Source of the DNA: Prescottella equi
GTDB taxonomy: Bacteria > Actinomycetota > Actinomycetes > Mycobacteriales > Mycobacteriaceae
Length of the DNA stretch: 64,000 nt
NCBI RefSeq assembly: GCF_002094305.1
Contig: NZ_LWTX01000003.1
Span: 248,001 to 312,000 of the forward strand
Reading direction: 5' to 3'
The translations under genes were made by a program, and so were the position numbers. Below are positions 26,773-35,619 of this stretch, one piece after another; position 1 is the stretch's first letter; every line of letters starts with the position of its first letter. The notes below the pieces were generated by a model, which saw only the letters and a program-made list of their open reading frames with translations, searched no databases and had not been told where the DNA came from.

Positions 26773-27507
26773 ATGGACAGCAGCTCGCCCAAGACGACCG
26801 TCGTTGTACCTACGTACAACGAACGCGACAATCTTCCCAAGCTCGTCGAGCTGCTGGCGGCGCTGGAGGTACCGAACCTGCACCTGCTCGTCGTCGACGA
26901 CAACTCTCCCGACGGCACGGGCGACGTCGCGGAGAAGCTGGCGCTCGAGTCTCCCCTCCCCATCGGGGTGCTCCACCGCACCGAGAAGGACGGGCTGGGT
27001 CGGGCGTACGTGGCCGGCATGACCCGCGCGCTCGCCGAGGGCGCCGACATCGTCGTCCAGATGGACGCGGACCTGTCGCACCCGGCCGAGGTGATCCCGA
27101 CGATGATCCGCACCCTCACCACGACGGACGCGGCGGTGGTCCTCGGCTCCCGGTACGTGCCGGGCGGCGCCGTCGCGAGCGACTGGCCGTGGCACCGCAA
27201 GGCGCTGTCGGCCTGGGCGAACTTCTACGTCAACGCGATCCTGCGACTCGGTGTGAAGGACGCGACCGCGGGCTTCAAGGCGTGGGATGCGCGCACCCTC
27301 GAGGCGATCGACGTGGCGTCGATCCACAGCAACGGCTACTCGTTCCAGGTGGAGATGAACTACCGGACCACCAGCCGCGGCATGCGGATCGCCGAGGTCC
27401 CGATCCGGTTCGAGGAGCGGATCGAGGGTGTGTCGAAGATGAGCCTCGGCGTCCAGCTCGAGTCGGCGCTGGTGCCGTGGAAGCTGCGGTTCGGCAAGAA
27501 GCGCTGA
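26773..27507 (+). CDS. ppm1: Polyprenol-phosphate mannosyltransferase (Ppm1 catalytic domain)
   Basis: A protein of 244 residues of glycosyltransferase family 2. VVVPTYNERDNLPKL at the N-terminus, the VVDDNSPDGTG nucleotide-binding acidic motif, QMDADLSHP (the DxD-like metal site) and GSRYVPGG match dolichol/polyprenol-phosphate mannose synthases. It transfers mannose from GDP-mannose to polyprenyl phosphate on the cytoplasmic side, supplying lipoglycan and protein O-mannosylation. No C-terminal membrane domain is present, and unlike the M. tuberculosis form no apolipoprotein N-acyltransferase domain is fused. ATG 26773 follows CAGGAAGG. Confidence 0.9.
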   Translation: MDSSSPKTTVVVPTYNERDNLPKLVELLAALEVPNLHLLVVDDNSPDGTGDVAEKLALESPLPIGVLHRTEKDGLGRAYVAGMTRALAEGADIVVQMDADLSHPAEVIPTMIRTLTTTDAAVVLGSRYVPGGAVASDWPWHRKALSAWANFYVNAILRLGVKDATAGFKAWDARTLEAIDVASIHSNGYSFQVEMNYRTTSRGMRIAEVPIRFEERIEGVSKMSLGVQLESALVPWKLRFGKKR

Positions 27508-27580
27508 GCGTCGCCGTCGCATCGCTGCCGGCCGAAAAATCACGGGCGGTCGCGACGGATTCCTGCCAACATCGGCAATC

Positions 27581-28786
27581 ATGACGTCTGCAGAAGGTAT
27601 CCAGGTCCGCGCCGCCACCGAGAGTGACTGGCCGGCGATCGAACTGCTCGACGCCGTCGGGTTCGGCTATCACCCGGCGGAGCCGGACCGGACCCTCGGC
27701 AGAGCGCTGAACCGGATCGACGACATCGTCGTGGCGACCGACTGCGGCAACCCGGTCGGAGTCGCGCTCCACCTGCCGCTCGAGCTCACGGTCCCCGGCG
27801 GGCACCGGGCGGCCACCCGTGGCGTCTCCTGGGTGTCGGTGGCGCCGACACATCGGCGGCGCGGCGTCCTCCGTGCAATGTTCACCCACCTGCATCGGGA
27901 GATCGCGGCCACCGGCGTGCCGCTGTCCGCCCTGACCGCGAGCGAGGGCGGCATCTACGGCCGGTTCGGGTACGGCCCCGCCACCGTCGTCTCCGACGTG
28001 ACACTCGATCGCCGATTCGCCCGGTTCCGTGACGACGCGCCCGACCCGGGTGGCGTCCAGGTGGTTGACGCGACCACCGCCGCGCGCCACCTGCCGGAAA
28101 TCTACGACCGCTGGCGCCGCATCACACCCGGCGCACAGGCACGACCGGAACCTCACTGGGAGTTCACGTTCACCGATCCGGAGTCGGGCCGCGGCGGCGG
28201 TACCGGGCTCTTCTTCCTGCTGCACCCCGACGGGTATGCGATGTTCCGACGCCGCGGCGACGGCGACGCCCGCACCGCTGTCGTCGAGGAGTTGATCGCT
28301 GTGACCGACGACGCCCACGCCGCGCTGTGGCGAGCCCTGTGCGGGCTGGACCTGATGGTCCGTGTCGAGGCGAGCACGCACCCCGACGATTCGCTCCGGC
28401 ACATGCTCACCGACCCTCGGCTGGTGCGCACCACCCGCGTCGTCGACGACCTGTGGCTGCGCATCATGGACGTGCCGGCCGCACTGGAGGCACGCACGTA
28501 CGCCCTCGATCTCGACACCGTCGTCGAGGTCCGCGACCCGTATCTGGATGCCGGCGGGACGTACGCGTTGACGGTGCGGGACGGGCACGCACAGTGCCGA
28601 CGCACCGATGCGTCACCCACGATCTCGCTCGATCTCGAGGTCCTGGGCAGCCTGTATCTCGGTGGCCACCACGCCCGCCCCTTCGCGGCAGCCGGGCGCG
28701 TGCGGGCGATGTCGGACCGCGAACTGACGCAGTTCGATCTGGCGTTCCGGGCGGAGCGGCCCGCGGTGCTCGGTTGGGGTTTCTGA
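27581..28786 (+). CDS. eis: Eis-like GNAT N-acetyltransferase
   Basis: A protein of 401 residues with the three-part Eis architecture: N-terminal GNAT domain (SWVSVAPTHRRRGVLRAMF binds acetyl-CoA, about 83-101; EGGIYGRFGYGPA follows), a second GNAT-like domain, and a C-terminal sterol-carrier-like domain ending in GWGF, whose terminal carboxylate takes part in catalysis in mycobacterial Eis. Eis enzymes acetylate lysines and aminoglycosides at several positions. Natural substrate here unknown. Confidence 0.88.
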   Translation: MTSAEGIQVRAATESDWPAIELLDAVGFGYHPAEPDRTLGRALNRIDDIVVATDCGNPVGVALHLPLELTVPGGHRAATRGVSWVSVAPTHRRRGVLRAMFTHLHREIAATGVPLSALTASEGGIYGRFGYGPATVVSDVTLDRRFARFRDDAPDPGGVQVVDATTAARHLPEIYDRWRRITPGAQARPEPHWEFTFTDPESGRGGGTGLFFLLHPDGYAMFRRRGDGDARTAVVEELIAVTDDAHAALWRALCGLDLMVRVEASTHPDDSLRHMLTDPRLVRTTRVVDDLWLRIMDVPAALEARTYALDLDTVVEVRDPYLDAGGTYALTVRDGHAQCRRTDASPTISLDLEVLGSLYLGGHHARPFAAAGRVRAMSDRELTQFDLAFRAERPAVLGWGF

Positions 28787-28884
28787 GTTCGGATTTCACC
28801 CTGTGCGGGTGAAATGCGTTGCCGGTCCGGGCAGCTAGCGTGGCGGGGTCGCATGTTCATCGCTGTCGACACGAAGGGATTCGC

Positions 28885-29292
28885 ATGAGCCTCCCGCGCA
28901 GTTCCGCCACCCTCGCCGCGTTCGCCGGTGCCGCCTGCCTGGCATTCGCGCCCACCGCTTCCGCTGCCACGACGTACACCGTGACCGTCGTTCCTCCGAT
29001 CGGCACCGTCTTCAGCAGCACGATCACGACCCTGGCGGTGGTCGTCGGCCCCGCCCCGTCGGGCGCCGACGCCACCACCCCCGTCACCCTCGCCCTCACG
29101 GAACCCGACGGCGACACGACCAGCTTCACCGTTCCGCTGACCTTGGGCGGCGCCACCCAGGTCGTTCGAGTCCACGAGGCGGGCCGCTACACGGCAGTTG
29201 CCACCTTCGCGCCGCCGTCGGGCGAAACAGCAACCACCACAGTCGAGTTCGACGTGACACCGTCGCCGTTCGGGTTCGGCAGCGCGTCGTAG
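28885..29292 (+). CDS. Small secreted beta-rich protein
   Basis: A protein of 135 residues. A signal peptide ends at ASA-AT near residue 28. The mature part is rich in Thr, Val and Ala with alternating hydrophobic residues, like an immunoglobulin-type beta sandwich, with no cysteine. ATG 28885 follows GAAGGGA. No family recognised; extracellular by inference. Confidence 0.7.
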   Translation: MSLPRSSATLAAFAGAACLAFAPTASAATTYTVTVVPPIGTVFSSTITTLAVVVGPAPSGADATTPVTLALTEPDGDTTSFTVPLTLGGATQVVRVHEAGRYTAVATFAPPSGETATTTVEFDVTPSPFGFGSAS

Positions 29293-29298
29293 ACGGTC

Positions 29299-30156
29299 TC
29301 AGCGCCGGAGGCGGCGGGCCTCGGTCAGCGCGCAGTCCCGCAGCACCCGCATCAGCGGAGTCACGCGGCTCGCGATGTAAACGAGGCTCACCGCGGTCGG
29401 CGCGGCCCCCTCGATGTCGACGAAGCGGACGTTGTGGTGGTGGACGCGGCGGCGCGCCGCCACCGGCACCGCCCCGACACCGCGGTCGGCCGCGACCAGC
29501 TCCAGCCACTCGTCGAAGTTGGTGCAGGTCACGATCTCCCGGTTCGGGTCTGGCGCGGCCCACGATTCGGCGCGGGTCGTCCCGGTCAGGGTGTTGACCA
29601 CCAGCGGATGCGTCCCCAGTTCCTCCCACGTCACGGTGTCCCGCTCCGCGAGGGGTGAGCGGGCACTGACCGCGGCGACCCGGGGCTCCGAGAACAGGTG
29701 ATGCACGGCGAGGGCTGCGCCGGAAACCTCACCGCGCATCACCGCGGCGTCCACGACACCGTCCCGCAGTGCCGTCACCGGGTCGTCGCACCGTTGCAGC
29801 AGCACGCGCGCACCCGAGCGCTGTTCGCACGCGGCGATCGTGTCGTGCGCCCACGGATCGGGCAGCAGCCAGCTGAACCCCAGCCGCACCGTCCGGTTGG
29901 CCTGCACCGATGCGACGGCAGCATCCAGGTCGCCGAGCACGTGCCGCACCCGCTCCGCGAAGGCTCGCCCGTCGTCGGTGGGCTCCATCGAGCGGGACGT
30001 CCGCTCCAGCAGCCGGGTGCCCAGCGTCGCCTCGAGCTGCTGGATCGTCCGCGTCAGCGCGGGTTGGGTGATGCTCAGTCGCTCGGCAGCGCCGGTGAAG
30101 GTCCCGGCGTCGATCACCGCGACCAGCGCCCTCAGATGCCGCAACTCGACATTCAT
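29299..30156 (-). CDS. LysR-family transcriptional regulator
   Basis: A protein of 285 residues. The winged HTH is MNVELRHLRALVAVIDAGTF through about residue 60 (AAERLSITQPALTRTIQQLEATLG), then a periplasmic-binding-like effector domain. It is divergent from an MFS transporter gene with an 84-bp gap, the standard arrangement for a LysR activator and its target. Effector unknown. Confidence 0.92.
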   Translation of the reverse strand: MNVELRHLRALVAVIDAGTFTGAAERLSITQPALTRTIQQLEATLGTRLLERTSRSMEPTDDGRAFAERVRHVLGDLDAAVASVQANRTVRLGFSWLLPDPWAHDTIAACEQRSGARVLLQRCDDPVTALRDGVVDAAVMRGEVSGAALAVHHLFSEPRVAAVSARSPLAERDTVTWEELGTHPLVVNTLTGTTRAESWAAPDPNREIVTCTNFDEWLELVAADRGVGAVPVAARRRVHHHNVRFVDIEGAAPTAVSLVYIASRVTPLMRVLRDCALTEARRLRR

Positions 30157-30240
30157 AACTGCTGAGCATAGATCCAAACGAGGCGGCATTTCCGTCCGGC
30201 CGTCCTCCCGCATAACGTCGAGGCGACGAAGGGGGACGAC

Positions 30241-31380
30241 GTGAGCGCGCCGGCAGGAACCGACCTGGAGGTCCCGGCCCGCCGCACACGCCTGACGGTG
30301 GTGCGCGCGGCGGCCGGACTCGCCGCCGCCATGGGGGTCGGCAGGTTCGTGTACACCCCGCTGCTGCCGCTGATGCAGGAGCAGACCGGGGTCTCGCACT
30401 CGGACACGGCACTGGTCGCGACCGCCAACTACCTCGGCTACTTCCTGGGTGCGATCGCCCTCGCGGTGTTCCCGGCCGGCACGCGCTCGGTGACCGTCTT
30501 CCGCGCCTCGATCCTCGCCCTCGTCGCGAGCGAACTCGCGATGACCGTCGGGACGGACGTACGCGTGTGGCTGGCCGCGCGCGTGGTCGCGGGCGTGGCC
30601 AGCGCCGCGATCTTCGTCTACTGCGCCACGGCCGTGGTGGGACACCCCTCGGCCGGGATCACCTTCACCGGCGTCGGGATCGGCATCGCGACCTCCGGGG
30701 TGCTCGTCGCCGTGCTCGGGCCGATGCTGTCGTGGACTGCGCTGTGGGTCGTCGCCGCGGCGTCCACGGTCGGGTATGCCGCGATCGCGTGGAGCCTGCC
30801 CCCGGGATACCCACCGCCTTCCCCGACCCACGGCAGACCTCCGCCCCGCACGGCGCCGTCCGCACGGTGGTGGACACTCGGCGCGTCGTACTTCCTGGAG
30901 GGACTGGGCTACATCATCCTCGGCACCTTCCTCGTCGCGGCGGTATCGGCGGGCGGCGAAGCGTGGACCGGCCCCGCCGCGTGGGTGGTGGTCGGGCTCG
31001 CCGCCGTGCCGTCACCGCTGCTGTGGGCGAAAGCCCTCCGCCGCTGGTCGGCCGAATCCCTGCTGGCCGTGGCACTCCTGCTTCAGTCGGTGTCGGCGCT
31101 GCTGCCCGCACTGGTCGACGGACCGATAGCCGCCGTGGTGGCCGCCGTCCTGTTCGGCGGAACATTCATGGGAATCACGTTGCTGGCCATGGATTCGGCT
31201 CTGGGACTGGGCATCCCCCGAGCCGCGGCCGCGCTGACCGCGATCTACGGCCTCGGCCAGATCCTCGGACCGCTCGTCGTGGCACCGATGCTCGGCGACG
31301 GGTTCCGGGCGGCATTCATCTGCGCTGCAGCCGTTCTCATGACGTCTGCGCTACTCGCGGGCGCCACTCGCCGACGGTAG
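30241..31380 (+). CDS. MFS transporter, YbfB/YjiJ type
   Basis: A protein of 379 residues with about 11-12 membrane helices. GVGRFVYTPLLPLMQEQTGVS near the N-terminus is typical of the YbfB/YjiJ branch of MFS permeases. Starts with GTG 30241. Divergent from and probably controlled by the LysR protein. Substrate unknown. Its last 30 bp overlap the convergent TetR gene. Confidence 0.88.
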   Translation: MSAPAGTDLEVPARRTRLTVVRAAAGLAAAMGVGRFVYTPLLPLMQEQTGVSHSDTALVATANYLGYFLGAIALAVFPAGTRSVTVFRASILALVASELAMTVGTDVRVWLAARVVAGVASAAIFVYCATAVVGHPSAGITFTGVGIGIATSGVLVAVLGPMLSWTALWVVAAASTVGYAAIAWSLPPGYPPPSPTHGRPPPRTAPSARWWTLGASYFLEGLGYIILGTFLVAAVSAGGEAWTGPAAWVVVGLAAVPSPLLWAKALRRWSAESLLAVALLLQSVSALLPALVDGPIAAVVAAVLFGGTFMGITLLAMDSALGLGIPRAAAALTAIYGLGQILGPLVVAPMLGDGFRAAFICAAAVLMTSALLAGATRRR

Positions 31381-31941
31381 GAGCAGGTCGACCACGCGCT
31401 CGGCGAGGTCGGCGTCGACCAGGCCGCCGCTGACCACCTGGCGGTAGAAGACGGCGCCCGCGAGCGTGTCCATGAACAGGTCGACGTCGAGATCGGCCGG
31501 CAGATCTCCCCGCGCCACCCCCCGGTCGATGACCTCCACGCAATTGGTGCGGCGCTCGGCAAGGAATGCGCCCCGGAAGGCGGCGAGCCCCTCGGGCGTC
31601 CGGGCCAGGTCACTGATGAGGGCGGGCATCGCGACGCCGAGGGGTGAGCCCGCGTAGTTGCGCACGGTCCCGGTCAGCCACTGCACGAGGTCGTCCCGCG
31701 TACTGCCGGTGTCAGGAACCGGCCCGGTGTCCATCAGTGTCGCGAGTGCGTCGGCGACGAGTTCCGGCTTGCCCGACCACCAGCGGTACAGCGTGGTCTT
31801 GTGCACACCGCTCGCCTCGGCGATGCGCTCGACGGTCAGCTGCGCGTACGGCGTCACGGCCAGCTCGTCGACGACCGTCCGAAGCACGAGGTCACGCTTG
31901 CGTGGGCCGCCGCGACGCGGCTCGGCACTGGGAACCGGCAT
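31351..31941 (-). CDS. TetR-family transcriptional regulator
   Basis: A protein of 196 residues. HTH at about 30-60 (LTVERIAEASGVHKTTLYRWWSGKPELV). ATG 31941 is chosen because the upstream extension would run into the perfect palindrome between this gene and the LOG gene. It should repress itself and the LOG gene. Confidence 0.88.
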   Translation of the reverse strand: MPVPSAEPRRGGPRKRDLVLRTVVDELAVTPYAQLTVERIAEASGVHKTTLYRWWSGKPELVADALATLMDTGPVPDTGSTRDDLVQWLTGTVRNYAGSPLGVAMPALISDLARTPEGLAAFRGAFLAERRTNCVEVIDRGVARGDLPADLDVDLFMDTLAGAVFYRQVVSGGLVDADLAERVVDLLLPSASGARE

Positions 31942-31965
31942 GCGCGCATGCTGCCACGCGATAGG

Positions 31966-31989
31966 ATGCAACGCAACGTTGCGTTGCAT
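31966..31989. promoter_or_regulatory. Perfect 24-base palindromic TetR operator
   Basis: Each half is ATGCAACGCAAC read inward; the centre is AACGTT. It lies between the divergent TetR and LOG genes and includes two CAACG repeats per side, typical of strong TetR operators. Confidence 0.8.
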
Positions 31990-32000
31990 TAAGGAGTGGA

Positions 32001-32603
32001 ATGAGGATCACCGTCTTCATGGGGTCGGCCACCGGGCACGATCCCACCCATCTGCAGACGGCGACGCAGTTCGGCCGCGACCTGGCCGCGGCCGGAATCG
32101 GCCTGGTGTACGGCGGCGGCCGCGTCGGACTCATGGGCGCCGTGGCCGACGCGGTGGTCGCAGGCGGCGGCGAGACCGTGGGGGTGATTCCCCGGCATCT
32201 CGCAGACAAGGAGATCGCACATCCGGGCCTGTCGACCCTCGAGGTCGTCGAATCGATGCACGTCCGCAAGCAGCGGATGGCCGAGCTCGCAGATGCCTTC
32301 GTGGTGCTGCCCGGTGGCGCCGGAACGCTCGACGAGTTTTTCGAGATCTGGACCTGGCAGCAGCTCGGGCTGCACGACAAGCCGGTGTTCCTGTTCGACG
32401 CGGACGGTTTCTGGCAGCCCCTCGTCGCGCTCCTCGACCACCTCGTCGACGCCGGGTTCGTGGCCGCGTACCAGCGGGAGGCGCTGCTCGTCGCCACCGA
32501 CCTCGACGACGTTCGGACCGCGATGACGACGTGGGCGCCGCCCGCCCCGAAGTGGTCCGGGACCGCCGAGCCCGCGAACGACACCGACCTCGAACGGGCG
32601 TGA
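32001..32603 (+). CDS. LOG-family protein (cytokinin riboside phosphoribohydrolase type, TIGR00730)
   Basis: A protein of 200 residues. The diagnostic LOG motif PGGAGTLDE lies at 104-112, and GLVYGGGRVGLMGAVADA forms the nucleotide-binding glycine loop. LOG enzymes hydrolyse nucleoside 5'-monophosphates to base plus ribose 5-phosphate; in plants and some actinomycetes they release cytokinins. AAGGAGTGGA precedes ATG 32001. It sits under a TetR palindrome. Bacterial role is not settled; a general nucleotide salvage enzyme is possible. Confidence 0.88.
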   Translation: MRITVFMGSATGHDPTHLQTATQFGRDLAAAGIGLVYGGGRVGLMGAVADAVVAGGGETVGVIPRHLADKEIAHPGLSTLEVVESMHVRKQRMAELADAFVVLPGGAGTLDEFFEIWTWQQLGLHDKPVFLFDADGFWQPLVALLDHLVDAGFVAAYQREALLVATDLDDVRTAMTTWAPPAPKWSGTAEPANDTDLERA

Positions 32604-32611
32604 GCCTCCCG

Positions 32612-32647
32612 GGGCCTGCCACGCGCCCGAACCGGCGTGGCAGGCCC
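32612..32647. terminator. Bidirectional hairpin terminator
   Basis: A 13-bp perfect stem (GGGCCTGCCACGC and complement) with a 10-base loop in the 50-bp gap between the convergent LOG and acyl-CoA ligase genes. Confidence 0.8.
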
Positions 32648-32653
32648 GGCGGC

Positions 32654-34276
32654 TCACAACCGGGTGATGTCGAGGCTTCCGTCGTGGAAATCGGCGCGTA
32701 GGCGCTTCTTGTCGAACTTGCCGACGCTGGTCTTGGGAACCTCCTGGATCACCGCCCAGTTCTCCGGGAGCTGCCACTTGGCGACCTTGTCCGCCAGGAA
32801 GTCTCGCAGTTGATCGAGTGTGGTGTCGCTGCCCTCACGCAGCACCACCGCCACCAGCGGACGCTCGTCCCACTTCTCGTCGGGGATGCCGATCACCGCG
32901 GCCTCGGCCACGGCCGGGTGCCCCATCACCGCGTTCTCGAGGTCGACCGAGGAGATCCACTCCCCACCGGACTTGATGATGTCCTTCGTCCGGTCCGACA
33001 GCGTCAGGTACCCGTCGGGCGTGATCGAGCCGACGTCACCGGTGCGCAGCCAGCCGTCCCGGAACTTGTCCGGCGCCTCGACGCCGTAGTACGACGCGGT
33101 GATCCACGGCCCGCGGACCTCGAGTTCACCGATGCTGGTGCCGTCGTGCGGAACCCGGTTGCCGTCGTCGTCGATCAGGCGGGCCTCCACGGATGCCGGG
33201 AACCGGCCCTGCGTGTAGCGGTACTTCCATCGCTCCTCCCCCGTGGCCTCGGCGGGCGGACGCGCGACCGAACCGACCGGCGACGTCTCGGTCATCCCCC
33301 ACGCGTGCAGCACCGACACCTGGTGGTCGTTCTCGAACGCGTGCATCAGCGACGGCGGCACCGCGGCCCCGCCGATGAGCACCTCACGCATCGACGAGAT
33401 GTCCTGCGGATGGTGTTCGAGGTGCAGGTGCAGGCCCTGCCAGATCGTCGGCACCGCGGCCGCGAACGTCGGCCGCTCCGCCGCGATGAGCTCCGCGAGC
33501 GGGCCGGGCTGCAGGAACCGGTCCGGCATGATCAACGACGCGCCGATCATGAACGCCGCGTAGGGCAGCCCCCACGACATCGCGTGAAACTGCGGCACCA
33601 CCGCGAGCGCGCGGTCGCCCTGCGCCAGGTTCGGCCCGTCACTCATGCAGACCTGCATCGAATGCAGGTAGATCGAGCGGTGCGAGTACACGACACCCTT
33701 CGGGTCACCGGTGGTCCCCGAGGTGTAACACATTGCCGCTGCTGATCGTTCGTCGAGCTCGGGCCAGTCGTACTCGGTCGACTCGCCAGCGATCAGGTCC
33801 TCGTAGGTGTGCACCTGGACGCCCTCCGCCACCTCCAACCCGGCCGTCGACTCTCCCGTCACGATCACGTGCTCGACGGTCTTGAGCTGCGGCAACTGGG
33901 GCGCGAGCAACGGGACGAGCGTGGCGTCGACGATGATCACGCGGTCCTCGGCGTGGTTGGCCACGTGGACCAACTGCTCCGGGAACAGTCGGGTGTTGAG
34001 CGTGTGGAGCACCGCCCCCATCGAGGGCACCGCGAGGTAGGCCTCGAGGTGCTCGGCGTTGTTCCACATGAACGTCGCGACCCGGTCGTCACCGTCGACG
34101 CCGAGGCCGCGGAGGGCGTGCGCCAGCTGTGCACAGCGCAGGCCGACCTCCGCGTACGTCCGACGCCGCGCGCCGGCCTCGGTCCAGGTCACCACCTCGG
34201 CGTCCGCGTGGACGGTGCTTCCGTGCCGCAAAAGCTGCGCGATGGAAAGAGGTAAATCATTCATCGTACTCAGCAT
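32654..34276 (-). CDS. Long-chain fatty-acid-CoA ligase (FadD-like)
   Basis: A protein of 540 residues of the ANL superfamily. P-loop CYTSGTTGDPKG, A5 segment HAWGMTE, WLRTGDVG with the ATP-ribose aspartate, and the C-terminal KTSVGKFDKKRLR with the catalytic lysine. ATG 34276 is preceded by GAGGAG at good spacing and is preferred to an internal ATG four codons later. It should activate medium- to long-chain fatty acids. Not clearly in an operon. Confidence 0.92.
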   Translation of the reverse strand: MLSTMNDLPLSIAQLLRHGSTVHADAEVVTWTEAGARRRTYAEVGLRCAQLAHALRGLGVDGDDRVATFMWNNAEHLEAYLAVPSMGAVLHTLNTRLFPEQLVHVANHAEDRVIIVDATLVPLLAPQLPQLKTVEHVIVTGESTAGLEVAEGVQVHTYEDLIAGESTEYDWPELDERSAAAMCYTSGTTGDPKGVVYSHRSIYLHSMQVCMSDGPNLAQGDRALAVVPQFHAMSWGLPYAAFMIGASLIMPDRFLQPGPLAELIAAERPTFAAAVPTIWQGLHLHLEHHPQDISSMREVLIGGAAVPPSLMHAFENDHQVSVLHAWGMTETSPVGSVARPPAEATGEERWKYRYTQGRFPASVEARLIDDDGNRVPHDGTSIGELEVRGPWITASYYGVEAPDKFRDGWLRTGDVGSITPDGYLTLSDRTKDIIKSGGEWISSVDLENAVMGHPAVAEAAVIGIPDEKWDERPLVAVVLREGSDTTLDQLRDFLADKVAKWQLPENWAVIQEVPKTSVGKFDKKRLRADFHDGSLDITRL

Positions 34277-34381
34277 TGACGGCTCCTCGCTCGATGCACG
34301 CCGCGTGGCGTGTTGGTGTGGGCCGAAACTATGCCATGCGAGAGACCCGGATCACAGCCCCTCGGTTCCTGGCGTTTCGGA

Positions 34382-35575
34382 CTAATCGGTCGGTGGGGTG
34401 TTGGATCCGAGCCGGTAGGCGCGGCGCGCGTTGTCAGCGGCGATCATCCGTGCGACGCGCCGGGCATCCGCACGCGACCAGTCCCGCCGGGCCACTTCGG
34501 CGTCGAGCACCGCTGCGAGTGCGCGACGGAACCGCACCGCGGCCACGTGGAACAGCTCGGGCAGCCCACACCCGTCCGTGGAGAAGAGCACCGACCCGAA
34601 CGGAGCGAGCTCGAGCAGTTCGGCGAGGATGCGGGCCGCGCCGCCACCACCGACGTTCTGCACGGCGAGCCCGACGTCGACGAAGACGTGGTCGAACACC
34701 TGCGCGAGATAGCCCGCATTTCGGTGGAAGGGGTAGTTGTGCAGCAACATGATCGGCACGTCCCGGCCCGCGGTAGCCCGCAGCAGCGGCATCAGCAGCA
34801 GCGGGTCCGCGCGGTGCAGATCTGTGTCGGCGTCGCCGTAACCGACGTGGAACTGGATCGGCAGACCCAGATCGACGGCGGTCCAGAACAGGAACCGGAC
34901 GAGGGTTTCGTCGTGCAGCCGAACCGGGCGCCCCGCGGCGACGTCCGCCGCCCAGCGCGCAGCGGCCGTGAAGACCGCGGCGTCGGACGGGCGATCCGCC
35001 GCCAGATCCAGGCCCACCCGATAGGCCGCAACGGTTTTGAACGCGACGGCGGTGCGGGACGCGTCGGCCAACCGCGCTCGACACGTCGGCGCGAACGCGT
35101 CGGCATTGTGCCCGGCGATGACGTCCTCGGCCACCGACTCGAGGCGGACCACCTCGTGCGCGACACCGCCGGTGAAATCTGCCAGCTCGTCCGGCGCCGT
35201 CAGCCGGTCCGGGAGAAACCCTGTGTCGACGAGGAACTCGGAGATCCCGGCCGCGTCGAGCAGCCGTCGGGTCACCTCGTCGACGCCGAGTTCGGTCCGC
35301 CGGTCGAGGTACTCGTCGGGTCCGGCGTGCCTGTCGAGGTCCAGCACCGGCGCGCACAGACTGCGGACCGCGGTGCCGGCCTGCGTGTCGAACAGGCTCC
35401 CGTGCCACCATCCGGGTGCCGCCGCCTCGGTGAGGAACGACTCGAACCCGGCCCGGTCGAGGGGGCGACGCAGCACGCCGTGGCAGTGATGATCGACGAG
35501 CGGGAGGGCGTCGACCATCTCCGCAAACGAGTCACCGTCGGGGGCCGGGGGCGTATCGTCCGGTGAGAACGTCAC
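34382..35575 (-). CDS. Amidohydrolase (FluG N-terminal-domain type)
   Basis: A protein of 397 residues in the amidohydrolase-2 (TIM-barrel metal hydrolase) family. The metal-binding HxH lies in LVDHHCHG (H30, H32); FHVGYGDADTDL and LLHNYPFHRNAGYLA carry further metal-site histidines, and VLFSTDGCGLPEL holds the conserved aspartate. The same domain forms the N-terminal half of fungal FluG and plant NodGS proteins, whose C-terminal half is glutamine-synthetase-like. Here that half is the divergent next gene. It probably hydrolyses a gamma-glutamyl or related amide, which is inference. Confidence 0.85.
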   Translation of the reverse strand: MTFSPDDTPPAPDGDSFAEMVDALPLVDHHCHGVLRRPLDRAGFESFLTEAAAPGWWHGSLFDTQAGTAVRSLCAPVLDLDRHAGPDEYLDRRTELGVDEVTRRLLDAAGISEFLVDTGFLPDRLTAPDELADFTGGVAHEVVRLESVAEDVIAGHNADAFAPTCRARLADASRTAVAFKTVAAYRVGLDLAADRPSDAAVFTAAARWAADVAAGRPVRLHDETLVRFLFWTAVDLGLPIQFHVGYGDADTDLHRADPLLLMPLLRATAGRDVPIMLLHNYPFHRNAGYLAQVFDHVFVDVGLAVQNVGGGGAARILAELLELAPFGSVLFSTDGCGLPELFHVAAVRFRRALAAVLDAEVARRDWSRADARRVARMIAADNARRAYRLGSNTPPTD

Positions 35576-35619
35576 GCTGCCATTCTGCCGCCGACCGGCC
35601 CCGCTGCGAGGGAGTTGCG

